Positions 6,953 to 7,154 of a stretch of DNA of 7,154 nt are shown one piece after another. The first letter of the stretch is position 1. Every line of letters begins with the position of its first letter. This DNA comes from an uncultured Acidimicrobiales bacterium (GTDB taxonomy: Bacteria; Actinomycetota; Acidimicrobiia; Acidimicrobiales; Aldehydirespiratoraceae): the NCBI GenBank assembly GCA_938091985.1, contig CALKOE010000214.1, positions 1 to 7,154 on the forward strand, given 5' to 3'. The position numbers and the translations under genes were made by a program. The notes below the pieces were generated by a model. It was not told where the DNA came from. It ran no database searches and saw only the letters and a list, made by a program, of their open reading frames with translations.

Positions 6953-7098
6953 GTCTCGTCCGTCGTCATCCAACGGCGCCGATCGGCCGGTACTCGGGCC
7001 GTCAGCTGACGGCCCCGGCGAAGGAGACTCCCGGCGTAGACAACGCCCACGGCGAGGGTCACGCCCCAGCCGACGAGGAGGTAGCCGAAATGAGTCAT
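6949..7098 (-). CDS. ccmD: CcmD-like small haem exporter protein
   Basis: The product is 49 aa. CcmD is a tiny single-pass membrane protein that binds the CcmABC-CcmE complex and helps release haem-loaded CcmE. The N-terminal half, FGYLLVGWGVTLAVGVVYAG (residues 4-23), is one membrane segment with the Y-x(4)-GWGVTL pattern typical of CcmD (YxxxAYGxTL). It is followed by the basic run SLLRRGRQL, the usual RRR-rich cytoplasmic end. The rest is a short basic tail. The ATG at 7098 has GGAG eight bases upstream and overlaps the upstream stop as ATGA; its own TGA overlaps the ccmE ATG in the same way. CcmD conserves little sequence, so the call rests on size, topology, the charge pattern and its exact position between a probable ccmC and ccmE. 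Confidence 0.85.
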   Translation of the reverse strand: MTHFGYLLVGWGVTLAVGVVYAGSLLRRGRQLTARVPADRRRWMTTDET

Positions 7099-7154
7099 AC
7101 GTCGATCTCCGTGGGTTCGCCTTCGGCCCGCCGCTCAGCGAGTGCCTGATCGAG
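7095..7154 (-). CDS. ccmC: Probable CcmC C-terminus (5' part outside window)
   Basis: An open frame enters from the right edge and encodes the last 19 residues LDQALAERRAEGEPTEIDV. It stops with a TGA that overlaps the ccmD ATG as ATGA. A charged cytoplasmic tail of this kind is usual at the end of CcmC, the WWD-domain membrane protein that attaches haem to CcmE, and ccmC commonly precedes ccmD. The residues themselves are not diagnostic. The call rests on gene order and the overlap pattern shared by the rest of the operon; another upstream ccm gene is possible. Confidence 0.55.
   Translation of the reverse strand, partial: LDQALAERRAEGEPTEIDV
7107..7110 (-). promoter_or_regulatory. Ribosome binding site for ccmD
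   Basis: GGAG on the minus strand lies eight bases before the ATG at 7098, within the end of the upstream frame. It supports the reality of this very short gene. Confidence 0.5.

Noticed and set aside
6953..6973. Alternative ccmE start at 6973
   Set aside because: It adds only seven acidic residues and would overlap ccmD by 25 bp. The ATG at 6952 forms the ATGA junction used throughout the operon.

Overview
The window is high-GC bacterial DNA in which every supported gene lies on the minus strand. Transcription therefore runs from position 7154 towards position 1. It holds most of a System I (Ccm) cytochrome c maturation operon, followed by one large, unusual secreted redox enzyme that runs off the left edge. 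System I, high GC and acidic (Asp/Glu-rich) proteins would fit a free-living actinobacterium such as Acidimicrobiia, or another non-proteobacterial high-GC lineage. That placement is inference; no marker gene in the window fixes the taxon.

Layout in transcription order: the 3' end of a probable ccmC (7095-7154), a 49-aa ccmD-like gene (6949-7098), ccmE (6407-6952), ccmF (4428-6410), ccmG/dsbE (3847-4431), ccmH (3386-3850) and a ccmI-like TPR gene (2272-3393). Each start overlaps the previous stop by 4 bp (ATGA or GTGA), except ccmI, which overlaps ccmH by 8 bp. These overlaps settle the start codons of ccmE, ccmG, ccmH and ccmI, all of which have longer upstream open frames. The products form a haem-handling line. 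CcmC and CcmD load haem onto CcmE, CcmE carries it covalently on a histidine, and CcmF with CcmH and CcmI ligates it to apocytochrome CXXCH motifs. CcmG and CcmH keep the cysteines of those motifs reduced.

After a 104-bp gap with a small inverted repeat comes a gene of at least 722 codons (1-2167, 3' end missing). It encodes an N-terminal membrane anchor, a YceI-like lipocalin domain, a mono-haem cytochrome c domain (CVSCH) and a copper type II monooxygenase module of the PHM/DBH family. All six expected copper ligands of that module can be identified. It is the most interesting item here: a possible copper monooxygenase with its own haem electron donor and a lipid- or quinone-binding domain, encoded directly after the machinery that would install its haem. 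No RNA genes, mobile elements or CRISPR arrays were seen, and no stretch over 300 bases lacks a gene.
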